A stretch of 53,009 nt of DNA from JAAYPI01 sp036734385 (GTDB lineage: Bacteria > Bacteroidota > Bacteroidia > Bacteroidales > Paludibacteraceae): NCBI GenBank assembly GCA_036734385.1, contig DAIMYQ010000010.1, forward strand, positions 1 through 53,009, in the 5' to 3' direction. The notes beneath the pieces were generated by a model. That model was not told where the DNA came from. It ran no database searches and saw only the letters and a list, made by a program, of their open reading frames with translations. Made by a program: the position numbers and the translations under genes. This document shows positions 17,461-26,053 of the stretch, in pieces; position 1 is the first letter of the stretch, and the number at the start of each line of letters is the position of its first letter.

Positions 17461-17468
17461 TACATTTG
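17461..17468 (+). promoter_or_regulatory. -7 element (TACATTTG) of ppdK
   Basis: TACATTTG matches the consensus and lies 64 nt before the ppdK ATG, giving a leader of roughly 55 nt. No TTG is seen at the usual upstream spacing. Confidence 0.5.
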
Positions 17469-17532
17469 CACCCTCTTACGAAACCTATTATATCAATTGA
17501 CTTTTAATAGTATGTATTAATTTATAGATTTT

Positions 17533-20253
17533 ATGGACAAAAAAAAACGTGTTTATACTTTTGGAAACGGACAAGCCGAGGGTAAAGCAGAAATGAAAAA
17601 TTTGCTTGGCGGTAAAGGAGCAAACCTTGCTGAAATGAATTTGATTGGTGTTCCTGTTCCTCCGGGTTTCACAATCACAACTGATGTTTGTAATGAGTAC
17701 TACGAAATAGGTAAAAAAGAAGTAGTAGAATTGCTTAAAGCTGATGTGGAACAAGCCGTTGCTCATCTAGAAAAGTTAATGAATTCCAAATTTGGAGATG
17801 TTGAAAATCCTTTGTTGGTTTCTGTGCGTTCAGGAGCTCGTGCTTCTATGCCGGGTATGATGGATACCATTTTAAATTTGGGGTTGAATGATAAAGTTGT
17901 TGAAGGTTTGACTAAAAAGACGGGCAACCCTCGTTTTGTTTGGGACTCATATCGTCGTTTTGTGCAAATGTACGGAGATGTCGTTTTGGGTATGAAACCT
18001 GTTAATAAAACCGATATTGATCCATTTGAAGAAATTATAGAAGGTGTAAAAGAGTCTAAAGGTGTTAAATTGGATACGGATCTTTCTGTAGATGATTTGA
18101 AGGAATTGGTTAGCAAATTTAAAGCTGCCGTTAAGTCGCAAACAGGAAAAGATTTCCCCGAATCTGCCTATGAACAACTTTGGGGGGCTATTTGTGCTGT
18201 GTTTGATAGTTGGATGAACGAACGTGCCATCCTTTATCGTAAAATGGAAGGAATACCTGCTGAATGGGGTACTGCTGTAAGCGTACAAGCCATGGTTTTC
18301 GGTAATATGGGTAACACTTCCGCTACAGGTGTTTGTTTTTCTCGTGATGCTGCAACGGGTGAAGATCTTTTTGTAGGAGAATATCTTATCAATGCACAAG
18401 GGGAGGACGTGGTTGCAGGTATTCGCACACCGCAACAAATTACGAAAGAAGGTTCTCAACGTTGGGCAAAATTGGCAGGCGTTTCGGAAGCCGACAGACT
18501 AGCTAAGTATCCGTCTATGGAAGAAGCTATGCCTTCTATTTATGCTGAGCTGGATGCTCTTCAAACTAAATTGGAAAATCACTACAAAGATATGCAAGAT
18601 ATGGAATTTACCGTTCAAGAAGGTAAATTATGGTTCTTGCAAACTCGTAACGGTAAACGTACCGGTGCTGCCATGGTAAAGATTGCGATGGATATGTTAC
18701 ATCAAGGTATGTTAGATGAGAAAACTGCTGTTATGCGTGTTGAACCTAATAAATTAGATGAACTTCTTCATCCTATCTTTGATAAAAAAGCGTTAAAAGA
18801 AGCTCGTGTTATTGCAAAAGGTTTAGCTGCATCTCCAGGTGCTGCTTCGGGTAAAATTGTTTTCAATGCTGACGATGCTGCTCTTTGGGCATTGAAGGGC
18901 GAACGCGTAATCATGGTTCGTATTGAAACTTCACCTGAAGATTTGGCAGGTATGGCTGCTGCACAGGGTATTCTTACTGCTCGTGGAGGTATGACGTCTC
19001 ATGCTGCTGTTGTTGCTCGTGGTATGGGTAAGTGTTGTGTGTCAGGAGCCGGAACATTGGTTATTGATTATAACGCAAAAACAATGTCTGTTGACGGTAT
19101 TACCTTGAAAGAAGGTGATTTTATTTCATTGAATGGCTCTACCGGAGAAATTTACTTAGGATCTGTGGCAACTAAAGAAGCCGAATTGGACGCTGATTTT
19201 GCTGAATTGATGAAATTAGCGGATAAATATACTAAAATGGTTGTTCGTACCAATGCTGATACTCCTCATGACGCAGAAGTTGCTCGTAACTTTGGTGCTG
19301 TAGGTATAGGTCTTTGTCGTACAGAACATATGTTTTTTGAGGGTGATAAAATTCGTGCTATGCGTGAAATGATTTTGGCGGAAACTGTTGAAGGGCGTCG
19401 TAAAGCATTGGCTAAAATTTTACCTTATCAAAAGGCAGACTTTAAAGGAATTTTTAAAGCAATGGCTGGTTGCCCGGTAACTGTTCGTTTATTGGATCCT
19501 CCTTTGCATGAATTTGTTCCTCACGAAGAAAAAGAACAACGCGAGTTAGCTGAAATCATGGGTGTTTCTTATGCGTATATTCATCAACGCGTAGATTCTT
19601 TGCACGAATCTAATCCAATGTTGGGTCATCGTGGTTGTCGCTTGGGAAATACGTATCCTGAAATCACAGAAATGCAAACTCGTGCTATTTTGGGAGCTGC
19701 TCTTGAATTGAAAAAAGAAGGAATCACTGCTATTCCTGAAATTATGGTGCCTCTTACGGGTAATTTACATGAATTTGCCAATCAAGAAAAAATTATTCGT
19801 GAAACTGCTGCTCAGTTGTTTAAGGAAACAGGTATTAGTATCGAATTTAAGGTTGGTACAATGATTGAAATTCCTCGTGCAGCTCTTACTGCTGACCGTA
19901 TTGCCGAAAAAGCCGAATTTTTCTCATTCGGAACGAATGACTTAACTCAAATGACCTTTGGTTATAGTCGTGATGATGTAGCTTCTTTTCTTCCTGCTTA
20001 CTTGGATATGAAGATTTTGAAAAATGATCCATTCCAAGTGCTTGACCAAAAAGGTGTAGGACAATTAGTGCGAATGGCTACTGAGACAGGTCGTTCTGTC
20101 CGTCCTGATTTGAAGTGTGGTATTTGTGGCGAACATGGAGGTGAACCATCATCTATTGAATTTTGCCATAAGGTAGGGTTGAACTATGTATCTTGTTCTC
20201 CTTTCCGTGTTCCTATTGCGCGTTTGGCAGCTGCTCAAGCTGCTTTGCGTTAA
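17533..20253 (+). CDS. ppdK: Pyruvate, phosphate dikinase
   Basis: The 906-residue enzyme interconverts pyruvate + ATP + phosphate and PEP + AMP + pyrophosphate. It has the three expected domains: an N-terminal ATP-grasp (KNLLGGKGANLAEM, then SVRSGARASMPGMMDT), the phosphohistidine domain with H490 in GGMTSHAAVVARGMGK, and a C-terminal PEP/pyruvate barrel with GTNDLTQMTFG and C862/C865 in KCGICGEHGGEP. In the family the second cysteine is the acid/base residue. In anaerobic Bacteroidales it works in pyrophosphate-linked glycolysis or gluconeogenesis. Codon use looks strong for the window, in line with high expression. A clear terminator follows. Confidence 0.98.
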   Translation: MDKKKRVYTFGNGQAEGKAEMKNLLGGKGANLAEMNLIGVPVPPGFTITTDVCNEYYEIGKKEVVELLKADVEQAVAHLEKLMNSKFGDVENPLLVSVRSGARASMPGMMDTILNLGLNDKVVEGLTKKTGNPRFVWDSYRRFVQMYGDVVLGMKPVNKTDIDPFEEIIEGVKESKGVKLDTDLSVDDLKELVSKFKAAVKSQTGKDFPESAYEQLWGAICAVFDSWMNERAILYRKMEGIPAEWGTAVSVQAMVFGNMGNTSATGVCFSRDAATGEDLFVGEYLINAQGEDVVAGIRTPQQITKEGSQRWAKLAGVSEADRLAKYPSMEEAMPSIYAELDALQTKLENHYKDMQDMEFTVQEGKLWFLQTRNGKRTGAAMVKIAMDMLHQGMLDEKTAVMRVEPNKLDELLHPIFDKKALKEARVIAKGLAASPGAASGKIVFNADDAALWALKGERVIMVRIETSPEDLAGMAAAQGILTARGGMTSHAAVVARGMGKCCVSGAGTLVIDYNAKTMSVDGITLKEGDFISLNGSTGEIYLGSVATKEAELDADFAELMKLADKYTKMVVRTNADTPHDAEVARNFGAVGIGLCRTEHMFFEGDKIRAMREMILAETVEGRRKALAKILPYQKADFKGIFKAMAGCPVTVRLLDPPLHEFVPHEEKEQRELAEIMGVSYAYIHQRVDSLHESNPMLGHRGCRLGNTYPEITEMQTRAILGAALELKKEGITAIPEIMVPLTGNLHEFANQEKIIRETAAQLFKETGISIEFKVGTMIEIPRAALTADRIAEKAEFFSFGTNDLTQMTFGYSRDDVASFLPAYLDMKILKNDPFQVLDQKGVGQLVRMATETGRSVRPDLKCGICGEHGGEPSSIEFCHKVGLNYVSCSPFRVPIARLAAAQAALR

Positions 20254-20270
20254 GAGAATAATGAAATACT

Positions 20271-20306
20271 AAAAAGAGCTTGCCATATTGGGTAAGCTCT
20301 TTTTTT
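20271..20306 (+). terminator. Terminator of ppdK
   Basis: AAAAAGAGCTT pairs with AAGCTCTTTTT, with a G-T pair and two further GC pairs above, then a run of T. It begins 18 nt after the stop. Confidence 0.88.
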
Positions 20307-20383
20307 GTACATGGCATTGAGATAAAAATATTGTTTGACAAATAGGAGATATATTCTTTATTTTTTTTACATCAATCCATAAA

Positions 20384-20413
20384 AAAAGCTTACCCGGAGA
20401 TAGGTAAGCTTTT
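20384..20413 (-). terminator. Terminator of the OmpA-like lipoprotein gene
   Basis: Read on the minus strand, AAAAGCTTACC pairs with GGTAAGCTTTT around an 8-nt loop and is followed by further T residues. It lies about 20 nt beyond the stop of the minus-strand gene. Its stem shares the core GGTAAGCTT with the ppdK terminator. Confidence 0.85.
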
Positions 20414-20433
20414 GAAATATTGAGTAAGATTAA

Positions 20434-21129
20434 TTATTTTGTCTGAGCTTCTGCTGCTTTAATCATATCTTGGCTGGCGTACATGTAAATTTCCACACGA
20501 CGGTTGGCTGCTTTTCCGGCTTCGGTACTATTATCAGCTACCGGTTCTGCGTAGTTTTTTCCTGTAACTTCTTTAAATTGAGTTGAAGGAACATTCTTAG
20601 AAACCAAGAAATTGGCTACCGCTTGGGCACGGTCTTGTGACAATTTTTGGTTGACTTCCAATGAACCTGTATTGTCTGTATGTCCCATTATTGCTATATC
20701 CATTGTTGGATTTTCTAACAGAATTTTAGCAAAATCAGTTAGAGCAGATTTTGATGCAGTGTTTAATACACTTTTATTTGAGGCAAACAAAATACCCGAT
20801 GCAAAGGTCACCTTTACGGCTTGCAAGTTATTTGCATCTGTTATTTTTTCTACTTTTGCTCCCTCAATGGCAGCTGCTTTTTCTGCTGCTTTATCCATTT
20901 TTTTTCCGATAATTACACCTGTTGTTGCACCAACTGCTGTTCCTATTGCTGCCCCTATTGCTGCACTTTTAGCATTCTTTCCTATTAGGACACCCACACC
21001 CGTTCCCAAAGCGGCACCTGCTCCACCTCCTATTAGACCACCTTTTGTTGTATTACTCAAAGATGAACAACTAGAAAAAATTATCCCTACAGAAAGTAAA
21101 CTTGTAATGATAAGATTAGATGTTTTCAT
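20434..21129 (-). CDS. OmpA-family lipoprotein with glycine zipper
   Basis: The 231-residue protein begins with a lipoprotein signal (lipobox FSSC, Cys at about 20). A glycine-rich segment follows (GLIGGGAGAALGTGVGVLIG, then AAIGAAIGTAVGATTGVIIG), a glycine zipper likely to insert in or pack against membrane. The C-terminal OmpA domain (about 110-220) contains IAIMGHTDNTGS and NRRVEIYMY, the peptidoglycan-binding motifs (the Asp and Arg that bind diaminopimelate). It most likely links the outer membrane to peptidoglycan, like Pal or YiaD. The upstream region is cut by a run of N, so the promoter is not visible. Confidence 0.92.
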   Translation of the reverse strand: MKTSNLIITSLLSVGIIFSSCSSLSNTTKGGLIGGGAGAALGTGVGVLIGKNAKSAAIGAAIGTAVGATTGVIIGKKMDKAAEKAAAIEGAKVEKITDANNLQAVKVTFASGILFASNKSVLNTASKSALTDFAKILLENPTMDIAIMGHTDNTGSLEVNQKLSQDRAQAVANFLVSKNVPSTQFKEVTGKNYAEPVADNSTEAGKAANRRVEIYMYASQDMIKAAEAQTK

Positions 21130-21165
21130 TTTTTTTTATTTATTAAATTGTTAATATTAAGTTAG

Positions 21166-21265
21166 NNNNNNNNNNNNNNNNNNNNNNNNNNNNNNNNNNN
21201 NNNNNNNNNNNNNNNNNNNNNNNNNNNNNNNNNNNNNNNNNNNNNNNNNNNNNNNNNNNNNNNNN
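21166..21265. other. Assembly gap (100 N)
   Basis: Exactly 100 N, the conventional mark for a gap of unknown size. The flanks (ending GTTAG and starting GTTTATTCC) do not overlap, unlike the second gap, so real sequence may be missing between the nucleoside phosphorylase and OmpA-like genes. Confidence 0.97.
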
Positions 21266-21275
21266 GTTTATTCCT

Positions 21276-22142
21276 TTAAATTCTATCCAGAATAATTTGA
21301 ATCAATTTTTTGATAGCAGGATGGTAATCTTTGCTGTATTGTTTTAACATCCTGTTGGCAATAATAACACACACAGTCATTGCTTCGTGTCCCATTATTG
21401 CAGCTAAACCCGCAATAGCAGAACTTTCCATTTCATAGTTTGTTACTTTTTTCCCTTTGTATTCAAAGGCTTCTATGTTTTTGTTTAAGTCAGGGAAAGC
21501 TAATTTCATACGTAATTCCCTGCCTTGTGGTCCATAAAATCCCGGACTGGAAATTGTTATGCCGCGAATCATATCGGTTTTAGCAATTCTATTGACCAAA
21601 TCAGAATTAGAGTTGATACAATAGGGGGCTGTCAATTTCTCTGAATATCCTGTTTGTTTGACAAATTCTTTCTCGAATTCCAAATCACAAACTTTGTCTC
21701 TATTGGCATAGTAGTTTAGCACTCCATCAAAACCAATGGACTTTTCTGATACCAAAAAACTATCAACAGGAACGTTGATTTGCATACCTCCCGATGTACC
21801 TATCCGAACGAAAGACAACTTGCGAAATTCCTTCTTGTCACAGCGGTTGATGAGGTCAATATTTGCCAAGGCATCCAATTCTGTCATTACAATATCTATA
21901 TTGTCCGTGCCGATTCCCGTTGCTACTACAGTGATGCGTTTTCCTCTATAAGTTCCTGTAACGGTTCTAAATTCTCGATTTTGTACTTCGCATTCTATCT
22001 TATCAAAAAATGAACTGATGGTATTTATTCTTCCCATGTCACCAACTAAAATAACCTTATCAGCAAGTTGTTCCGGTTGAAGATGTAGGTGGAAGACACT
22101 ATTATCATCATTTAAAATTAATTCAGAACTTTCGTATTTCAT
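21276..22142 (-). CDS. Nucleoside phosphorylase (uridine phosphorylase-like)
   Basis: The 288-residue protein has the PNP/UDP family fold. Motifs include VILVGDMGRINTISSFFD near the start (phosphate-binding GD), VVATGIGTDNIDIVMTEL, SFVRIGTSGGMQ (phosphate loop) and NYEMESSAIAGLAAIMGH (ribose- and base-binding Met-Glu). Such enzymes split nucleosides with phosphate to give a base and ribose-1-phosphate in salvage. Base choice (uridine or purine) is not certain; the overall pattern fits the uridine-phosphorylase-like branch. It follows floA in the same direction (47 nt), so nfeD, floA and this gene may form one transcript, although their roles are unrelated. The stop is 10 nt from the assembly gap. 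Confidence 0.9.
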   Translation of the reverse strand: MKYESSELILNDDNSVFHLHLQPEQLADKVILVGDMGRINTISSFFDKIECEVQNREFRTVTGTYRGKRITVVATGIGTDNIDIVMTELDALANIDLINRCDKKEFRKLSFVRIGTSGGMQINVPVDSFLVSEKSIGFDGVLNYYANRDKVCDLEFEKEFVKQTGYSEKLTAPYCINSNSDLVNRIAKTDMIRGITISSPGFYGPQGRELRMKLAFPDLNKNIEAFEYKGKKVTNYEMESSAIAGLAAIMGHEAMTVCVIIANRMLKQYSKDYHPAIKKLIQIILDRI

Positions 22143-22189
22143 ACTGGTTTACTTTAATTATTATGGTATAAAAATTCTTTAATAACTTT

Positions 22190-23173
22190 TTATTTCATGG
22201 AGTTACTGTTTGGTTTTGCAATACTCTCACGCATAGAAGTATCAGCTTCTATATTTTTCATTTTGTAATAATCCATTATGCCTAAGTTCCCACTGATAAA
22301 AGCTGCCGCCATTGCTTTGGGTACTTCCGCTTCCGCTTCAATTACTTTGGCACGAGCTTCTTGTGCTTTTGCCTTCATCTCTTGTTCTAACGCCACTGCC
22401 ATTGCTCTACGTTCTTCTGCTTTTGCTTGTGCAATGTTTTTATCGGCTTGTGCTTGATCCATTTGTAGTTGAGCACCAATGTTTTTACCTATGTCGATAT
22501 CAGCGATATCAATGGATAATATTTCAAAAGCTGTTCCTGCATCCAATCCTTTTTTCAAAACCAGTTTGGAAATAGAATCAGGATTTTCCAATACTGATTT
22601 ATGTGATTCATTAGAGCCAATCGAAGAAACAATACCTTCACCTACACGAGCCAAAATAGTTTCTTCTCCAGCACCTCCTACCAATTGTTTGATGTTTGCT
22701 CTGACAGTTACACGAGCTTTAGCAATAAGCTGAATACCATCTTTTGCTACGGCTGTAACGGGAGGAGTGTCTATAACTTTCGGATTTACAGACATTTGCA
22801 CAGCTTGAAAAACATCTCTACCAGCCAGGTCGATGGCCGTTGCCATTTGAAATGATAGGTCAATATTCGCTTTAGAGGCAGAAACCAATGCGTGAACAAC
22901 TCGTTCTACATGACCTCCGGCCAAATAATGTGCTTCTAATGCTTCGTGGCTCAATGTACTTAGCCCCGCTTTGTGAGCTTCAATTAAAGCTCGTACAATA
23001 ATGGGAGGTTGTACATTTCTGATTCGCATCAGAAATAACTGTAGTAATGAAATATTTACACCCGATACTTTTGCGGAAATCCACAATAAGAAGGGTACGT
23101 AATAAAAAAATACCAACACTAGAATAAATGCTAAAATGCTGATAATTGCAATAATAAGACTGCTTCCGACCAT
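22190..23173 (-). CDS. floA: Flotillin-like protein FloA
   Basis: The 327-residue protein matches the UPF0365/FloA family. It has an N-terminal membrane hairpin (SLIIAIISILAFILVLVFFYYVPF) and then an SPFH-like domain with RNVQPPIIVRALIEAHKAGL, LEAHYLAGGHVERVVHAL and VNPKVIDTPPVTAVAKDGIQL. A long Ala/Glu-rich coiled coil follows (AQAKAEERRAMAVALEQEMKA). It forms membrane microdomains that organise protein complexes. It sits directly after an NfeD-type gene, the standard partner of bacterial flotillins. Confidence 0.97.
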   Translation of the reverse strand: MVGSSLIIAIISILAFILVLVFFYYVPFLLWISAKVSGVNISLLQLFLMRIRNVQPPIIVRALIEAHKAGLSTLSHEALEAHYLAGGHVERVVHALVSASKANIDLSFQMATAIDLAGRDVFQAVQMSVNPKVIDTPPVTAVAKDGIQLIAKARVTVRANIKQLVGGAGEETILARVGEGIVSSIGSNESHKSVLENPDSISKLVLKKGLDAGTAFEILSIDIADIDIGKNIGAQLQMDQAQADKNIAQAKAEERRAMAVALEQEMKAKAQEARAKVIEAEAEVPKAMAAAFISGNLGIMDYYKMKNIEADTSMRESIAKPNSNSMK

Positions 23174-23210
23174 ACTTTTTGTTTTTTTATGTAAATTATT
23201 TATATGTTAC

Positions 23211-23678
23211 TTATGAAATCTTTTGGACAATAATTCCGGATGTGCTAATTTCCACCACTTCCACCTCCGACGTTTGATCTATCATATCGGAAATAACTTT
23301 TGCTTCGAAAGTTTTTCCATTAATTTTCACTTTTCCGATAGGGGCCAATCGAGAAACGGCAATGCCCACATCACCTACTTTCAGATCTATGCCTTCCATA
23401 GGATTATTTTTTCCTTCTACTTTTGCATGGAGGGACACTTTTTCAAGTGTTTTTGACTTCATGAAAAAAGCGATCGCAATTCCTGCAGCAATTGCACTTC
23501 CAACGATACTAATAAAACCAGCCGTAACTCCCAAATAACTAAAGGCATACCATATTCCGACACAAAAACTTAGTATAGCACCAAGCCCTGCTATGGAAAT
23601 TCCGGGAAGCAGAAAAAGTTCAATAAGTAAAAATATAATGCCGGCTAGAAGAAGTCCCATCAAAATTATAATTTCCAT
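23211..23678 (-). CDS. NfeD-type membrane protein
   Basis: The chosen ATG (23678) gives 155 residues. An in-frame start at 23720 would add 14 polar residues before the first membrane helix and is unlikely. Three or four hydrophobic segments (MEIIILMGLLLAGIIFLLIELFLLPG, GLGAILSFCVGIWYAF, FISIVGSAIAAGIAIAFFM) precede a small OB-fold domain with DLKVGDVGIAVSRLAPIGKVKINGK. This is the short NfeD (NfeD1b) lacking the ClpP-like protease. It pairs with FloA, encoded 37 nt downstream. Confidence 0.92.
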   Translation of the reverse strand: MEIIILMGLLLAGIIFLLIELFLLPGISIAGLGAILSFCVGIWYAFSYLGVTAGFISIVGSAIAAGIAIAFFMKSKTLEKVSLHAKVEGKNNPMEGIDLKVGDVGIAVSRLAPIGKVKINGKTFEAKVISDMIDQTSEVEVVEISTSGIIVQKIS

Positions 23679-23802
23679 ATTTTTATTTCTGTTTATTTCG
23701 GTAAATGTACATAATTTCATATAGTAAAATCTACTTTTTTCACTTTTTTTTTATGCTAAAGAATATAAAATGTAAGACTGCAAGTTTTCTCCAAAAAAAG
23801 AC

Positions 23803-23810
23803 TAATTTTG
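23803..23810 (+). promoter_or_regulatory. -7 element (TAATTTTG) of the purU-his operon
   Basis: TAATTTTG matches TAnnTTTG and lies 28 nt before the purU ATG. No TTG is found at the normal upstream distance. Confidence 0.48.
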
Positions 23811-23838
23811 TACTGAAATTTGTTTTAACTAAGAAAAT

Positions 23839-24711
23839 ATGGTAGAAGCTACAAATAATGATACAGCAATTCTTCTATTGCATTGTCCTGATAAGCAGGG
23901 AATTTTGGCAGCTGTAACAGAATTTATAAATATTAACAAAGGAAATATTATCTATTTGGATCAACATGTGGATTTTGTCGAGAAAGAATTTTATATGCGT
24001 GTCGAGTGGGAGATTGATTCTTTTTTGATACCAAAAGACAAGATAAAGGAGTATTTTCAGACCTTGTTGGGTAAAAAATACGAAATGAATTTCAGACTGT
24101 ATTTTAAAGCAAACAAGCCTCGTATGGCTATTTTTGTTTCAAAAATGTCTCATTGTTTGTTTGATTTATTGTCTAGATACGCTGCCGGCGATTGGAATGT
24201 CGAAATTCCACTTATCATAAGTAATCATCCTGACATGAAGGCTGTTGCTGAAAAGTTTGATATAGAATATTATTATTTTCCAATAAACAAGGAAAATAAG
24301 GCGGAACAAGAAGCTGCTGAGTTGGCTTTGCTTGAAAAATATCAAATAGAATTTGTTGTGTTGGCACGTTACATGCAAGTGCTTTCTGCTGATTTCATTA
24401 ATCATTATCCGCAGAATATTATCAATATCCATCATTCGTTTTTGCCTGCTTTTGTCGGAGCAAAACCTTACCATGCAGCGTACGAGAGAGGTGTGAAGAT
24501 TATTGGAGCAACCAGTCATTATGTGACAACCGAACTCGATGCCGGACCGATTATCGAACAAGAAGTTGTTAAAATTACGCATAAAGATACTGTCCAGATG
24601 CTTATGCATAAGGGACAGGATTTGGAAAAAATAGTCTTGTCGAGAGGCGTAGAAAAACATTTGGAGCGTAAAGTGTTGGTTTACAAGAACAAAACCATTG
24701 TTTTTAGTTGA
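23839..24711 (+). CDS. purU: Formyltetrahydrofolate deformylase
   Basis: The 290-residue enzyme hydrolyses 10-formyl-tetrahydrofolate to formate and tetrahydrofolate in the cytosol. An N-terminal ACT domain (about 8-90, ILLLHCPDKQGILAAVTEFI) is followed by a formyltransferase-like domain with FVVLARYMQVLS, IINIHHSFLPAFVGAKPYHAAYERGVK and ATSHYVTTELDAGPIIEQ, which hold the catalytic Asn, His and Asp of the family. It is the first gene of a tight run: hisH begins 3 nt after its stop. HisHF releases AICAR, and the next purine step uses 10-formyl-THF, so co-expression would connect the two pools (inference). Confidence 0.96.
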   Translation: MVEATNNDTAILLLHCPDKQGILAAVTEFININKGNIIYLDQHVDFVEKEFYMRVEWEIDSFLIPKDKIKEYFQTLLGKKYEMNFRLYFKANKPRMAIFVSKMSHCLFDLLSRYAAGDWNVEIPLIISNHPDMKAVAEKFDIEYYYFPINKENKAEQEAAELALLEKYQIEFVVLARYMQVLSADFINHYPQNIINIHHSFLPAFVGAKPYHAAYERGVKIIGATSHYVTTELDAGPIIEQEVVKITHKDTVQMLMHKGQDLEKIVLSRGVEKHLERKVLVYKNKTIVFS

Positions 24712-24714
24712 TGT

Positions 24715-25308
24715 ATGCAAAAAATAGTTGTTATAAAATATAATGCAGGTAATATCTACTCTGTTGTACATGCTTTAAGGCGGTTGGGTATTGAGCCGAT
24801 TGTTACATCAGATGAAGAGACGATATCAGTTGCTGATAAAGTTATTTTTCCCGGAGTCGGAGAGGCAGCAACTACCATGAAATTCTTGAAAGAGAGAGGA
24901 ATGGACAAACTTATAAAAAGCTTGAAACAACCTGTTTTAGGCATTTGTTTGGGTATGCAATTGATGTGCAAAAGGTCAGAAGAAGGGGATGTTGAATGCT
25001 TGAATGTTTTTGATGTAGAGGTCAAGAGATTTGTCGCTCAACAGCAAAATGAAAAAATACCCCACATGGGATGGAATCAAATATATGCGTTGAAATCAGG
25101 GCTGTTTTTGTCAACAACAGAAAATCAATTTGTTTACTTTGTTCATAGTTATTACGTGCCTTTGTGTGAAAATACCATAGCAACTGTCGATTATATTTAT
25201 CCGTTCAGTGCAGCTCTTAAAAAGGATAATTTTTATGCTACACAATTTCACCCGGAAAAAAGTGGTGATGTGGGCGAACAAATTTTGCGTAATTTTATAG
25301 ACTTGTAA
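24715..25308 (+). CDS. hisH: Imidazole glycerol phosphate synthase, glutaminase subunit HisH
   Basis: The 197-residue class I glutamine amidotransferase feeds ammonia to HisF. The nucleophile Cys is in VLGICLGMQLM (about residue 82), and the His-Glu pair is in ATQFHPEKSG near the C-terminus. IKYNAGNIYSV near the start replaces the usual DYGxGN motif, a slight variation. It is 3 nt after purU and 4 nt before hisA, so translation is probably coupled. Confidence 0.97.
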   Translation: MQKIVVIKYNAGNIYSVVHALRRLGIEPIVTSDEETISVADKVIFPGVGEAATTMKFLKERGMDKLIKSLKQPVLGICLGMQLMCKRSEEGDVECLNVFDVEVKRFVAQQQNEKIPHMGWNQIYALKSGLFLSTTENQFVYFVHSYYVPLCENTIATVDYIYPFSAALKKDNFYATQFHPEKSGDVGEQILRNFIDL

Positions 25309-25312
25309 GAAA

Positions 25313-26035
25313 ATGATAGAACTGATTCCTGCGATTGATATTATAGCCGGTAAGTGTGTCAGGCTTTCACAAGGTGATTATGCAAAAAAAATTGTATATA
25401 ACGAAAATCCTTTGGAAGTAGCCAAAATGTTTGAAGATAATGGTATTAAACGATTGCATTTGGTAGATTTGGACGGAGCTAAAGCACAGCATATTGTTAA
25501 TTATAAGGTGCTGAATAAAATTACGGGAAATACAAAATTGATTGTCGATTTTGGTGGAGGACTGAAAACGGATGAGGATTTGCATATAGCTTTTGATAAT
25601 GGTGCGTCGATGGTAACAGGAGGCAGTATTGCCGTGAAGAATCCTTCCATCTTTGAGTCATGGCTATCTACTTTTGGCAGAGAAAAAATCATTCTTGGTG
25701 CTGACGTTAAAGGTAAAAAGATTGCTGTTGCCGGTTGGATTGAGGATACAGATAAAGAATTGATGCCATTTTTAAAAGATTATATACAAAAAGGCATTAA
25801 TAAGGTAATTTGCACCGATATAGCCAAAGATGGTATGTTACAAGGTGCATCGGTTCAGTTGTATAAAGAAATATTACAAGTTTTTCCTGATTTGTTTTTG
25901 ATTGCCAGTGGAGGAGTAAGTTCGATACAGGATATAAAACAGTTAGAAGAAGCTGGAATTCCGGCAGTGATTTTTGGCAAAGCTATTTATGAAGGTAAAA
26001 TCTCCATGAAAGACATAGCTGAATGGTATAAATAA
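25313..26035 (+). CDS. hisA: Phosphoribosylformimino-AICAR ribotide isomerase HisA
   Basis: The 240-residue TIM barrel opens MIELIPAIDIIAGKCVRLSQGDY (catalytic Asp in AIDI). It carries phosphate loops IVDFGGGLKTDEDL and LIASGGVSSIQDI, and the second catalytic Asp in VICTDIAKDGML. It converts ProFAR to PRFAR in histidine synthesis. It lies in the hisHAF-hisIE order. Confidence 0.97.
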   Translation: MIELIPAIDIIAGKCVRLSQGDYAKKIVYNENPLEVAKMFEDNGIKRLHLVDLDGAKAQHIVNYKVLNKITGNTKLIVDFGGGLKTDEDLHIAFDNGASMVTGGSIAVKNPSIFESWLSTFGREKIILGADVKGKKIAVAGWIEDTDKELMPFLKDYIQKGINKVICTDIAKDGMLQGASVQLYKEILQVFPDLFLIASGGVSSIQDIKQLEEAGIPAVIFGKAIYEGKISMKDIAEWYK

Positions 26036-26053
26036 TATTGTTGAATTATATTT

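Noticed and set aside
20612..21154. 180-codon plus-strand frame opposite the OmpA-like gene
   Set aside because: Its Ala/Pro-rich sequence is the complement of the glycine-rich OmpA-like gene; no promoter or signal peptide.
24361..24377. TTGGCACGTTACATGCA in the plus strand, a close match to the sigma-54 consensus
   Set aside because: It lies inside purU and encodes the conserved LARYMQ segment; the match follows from the protein sequence, and the next gene start is about 340 nt away.
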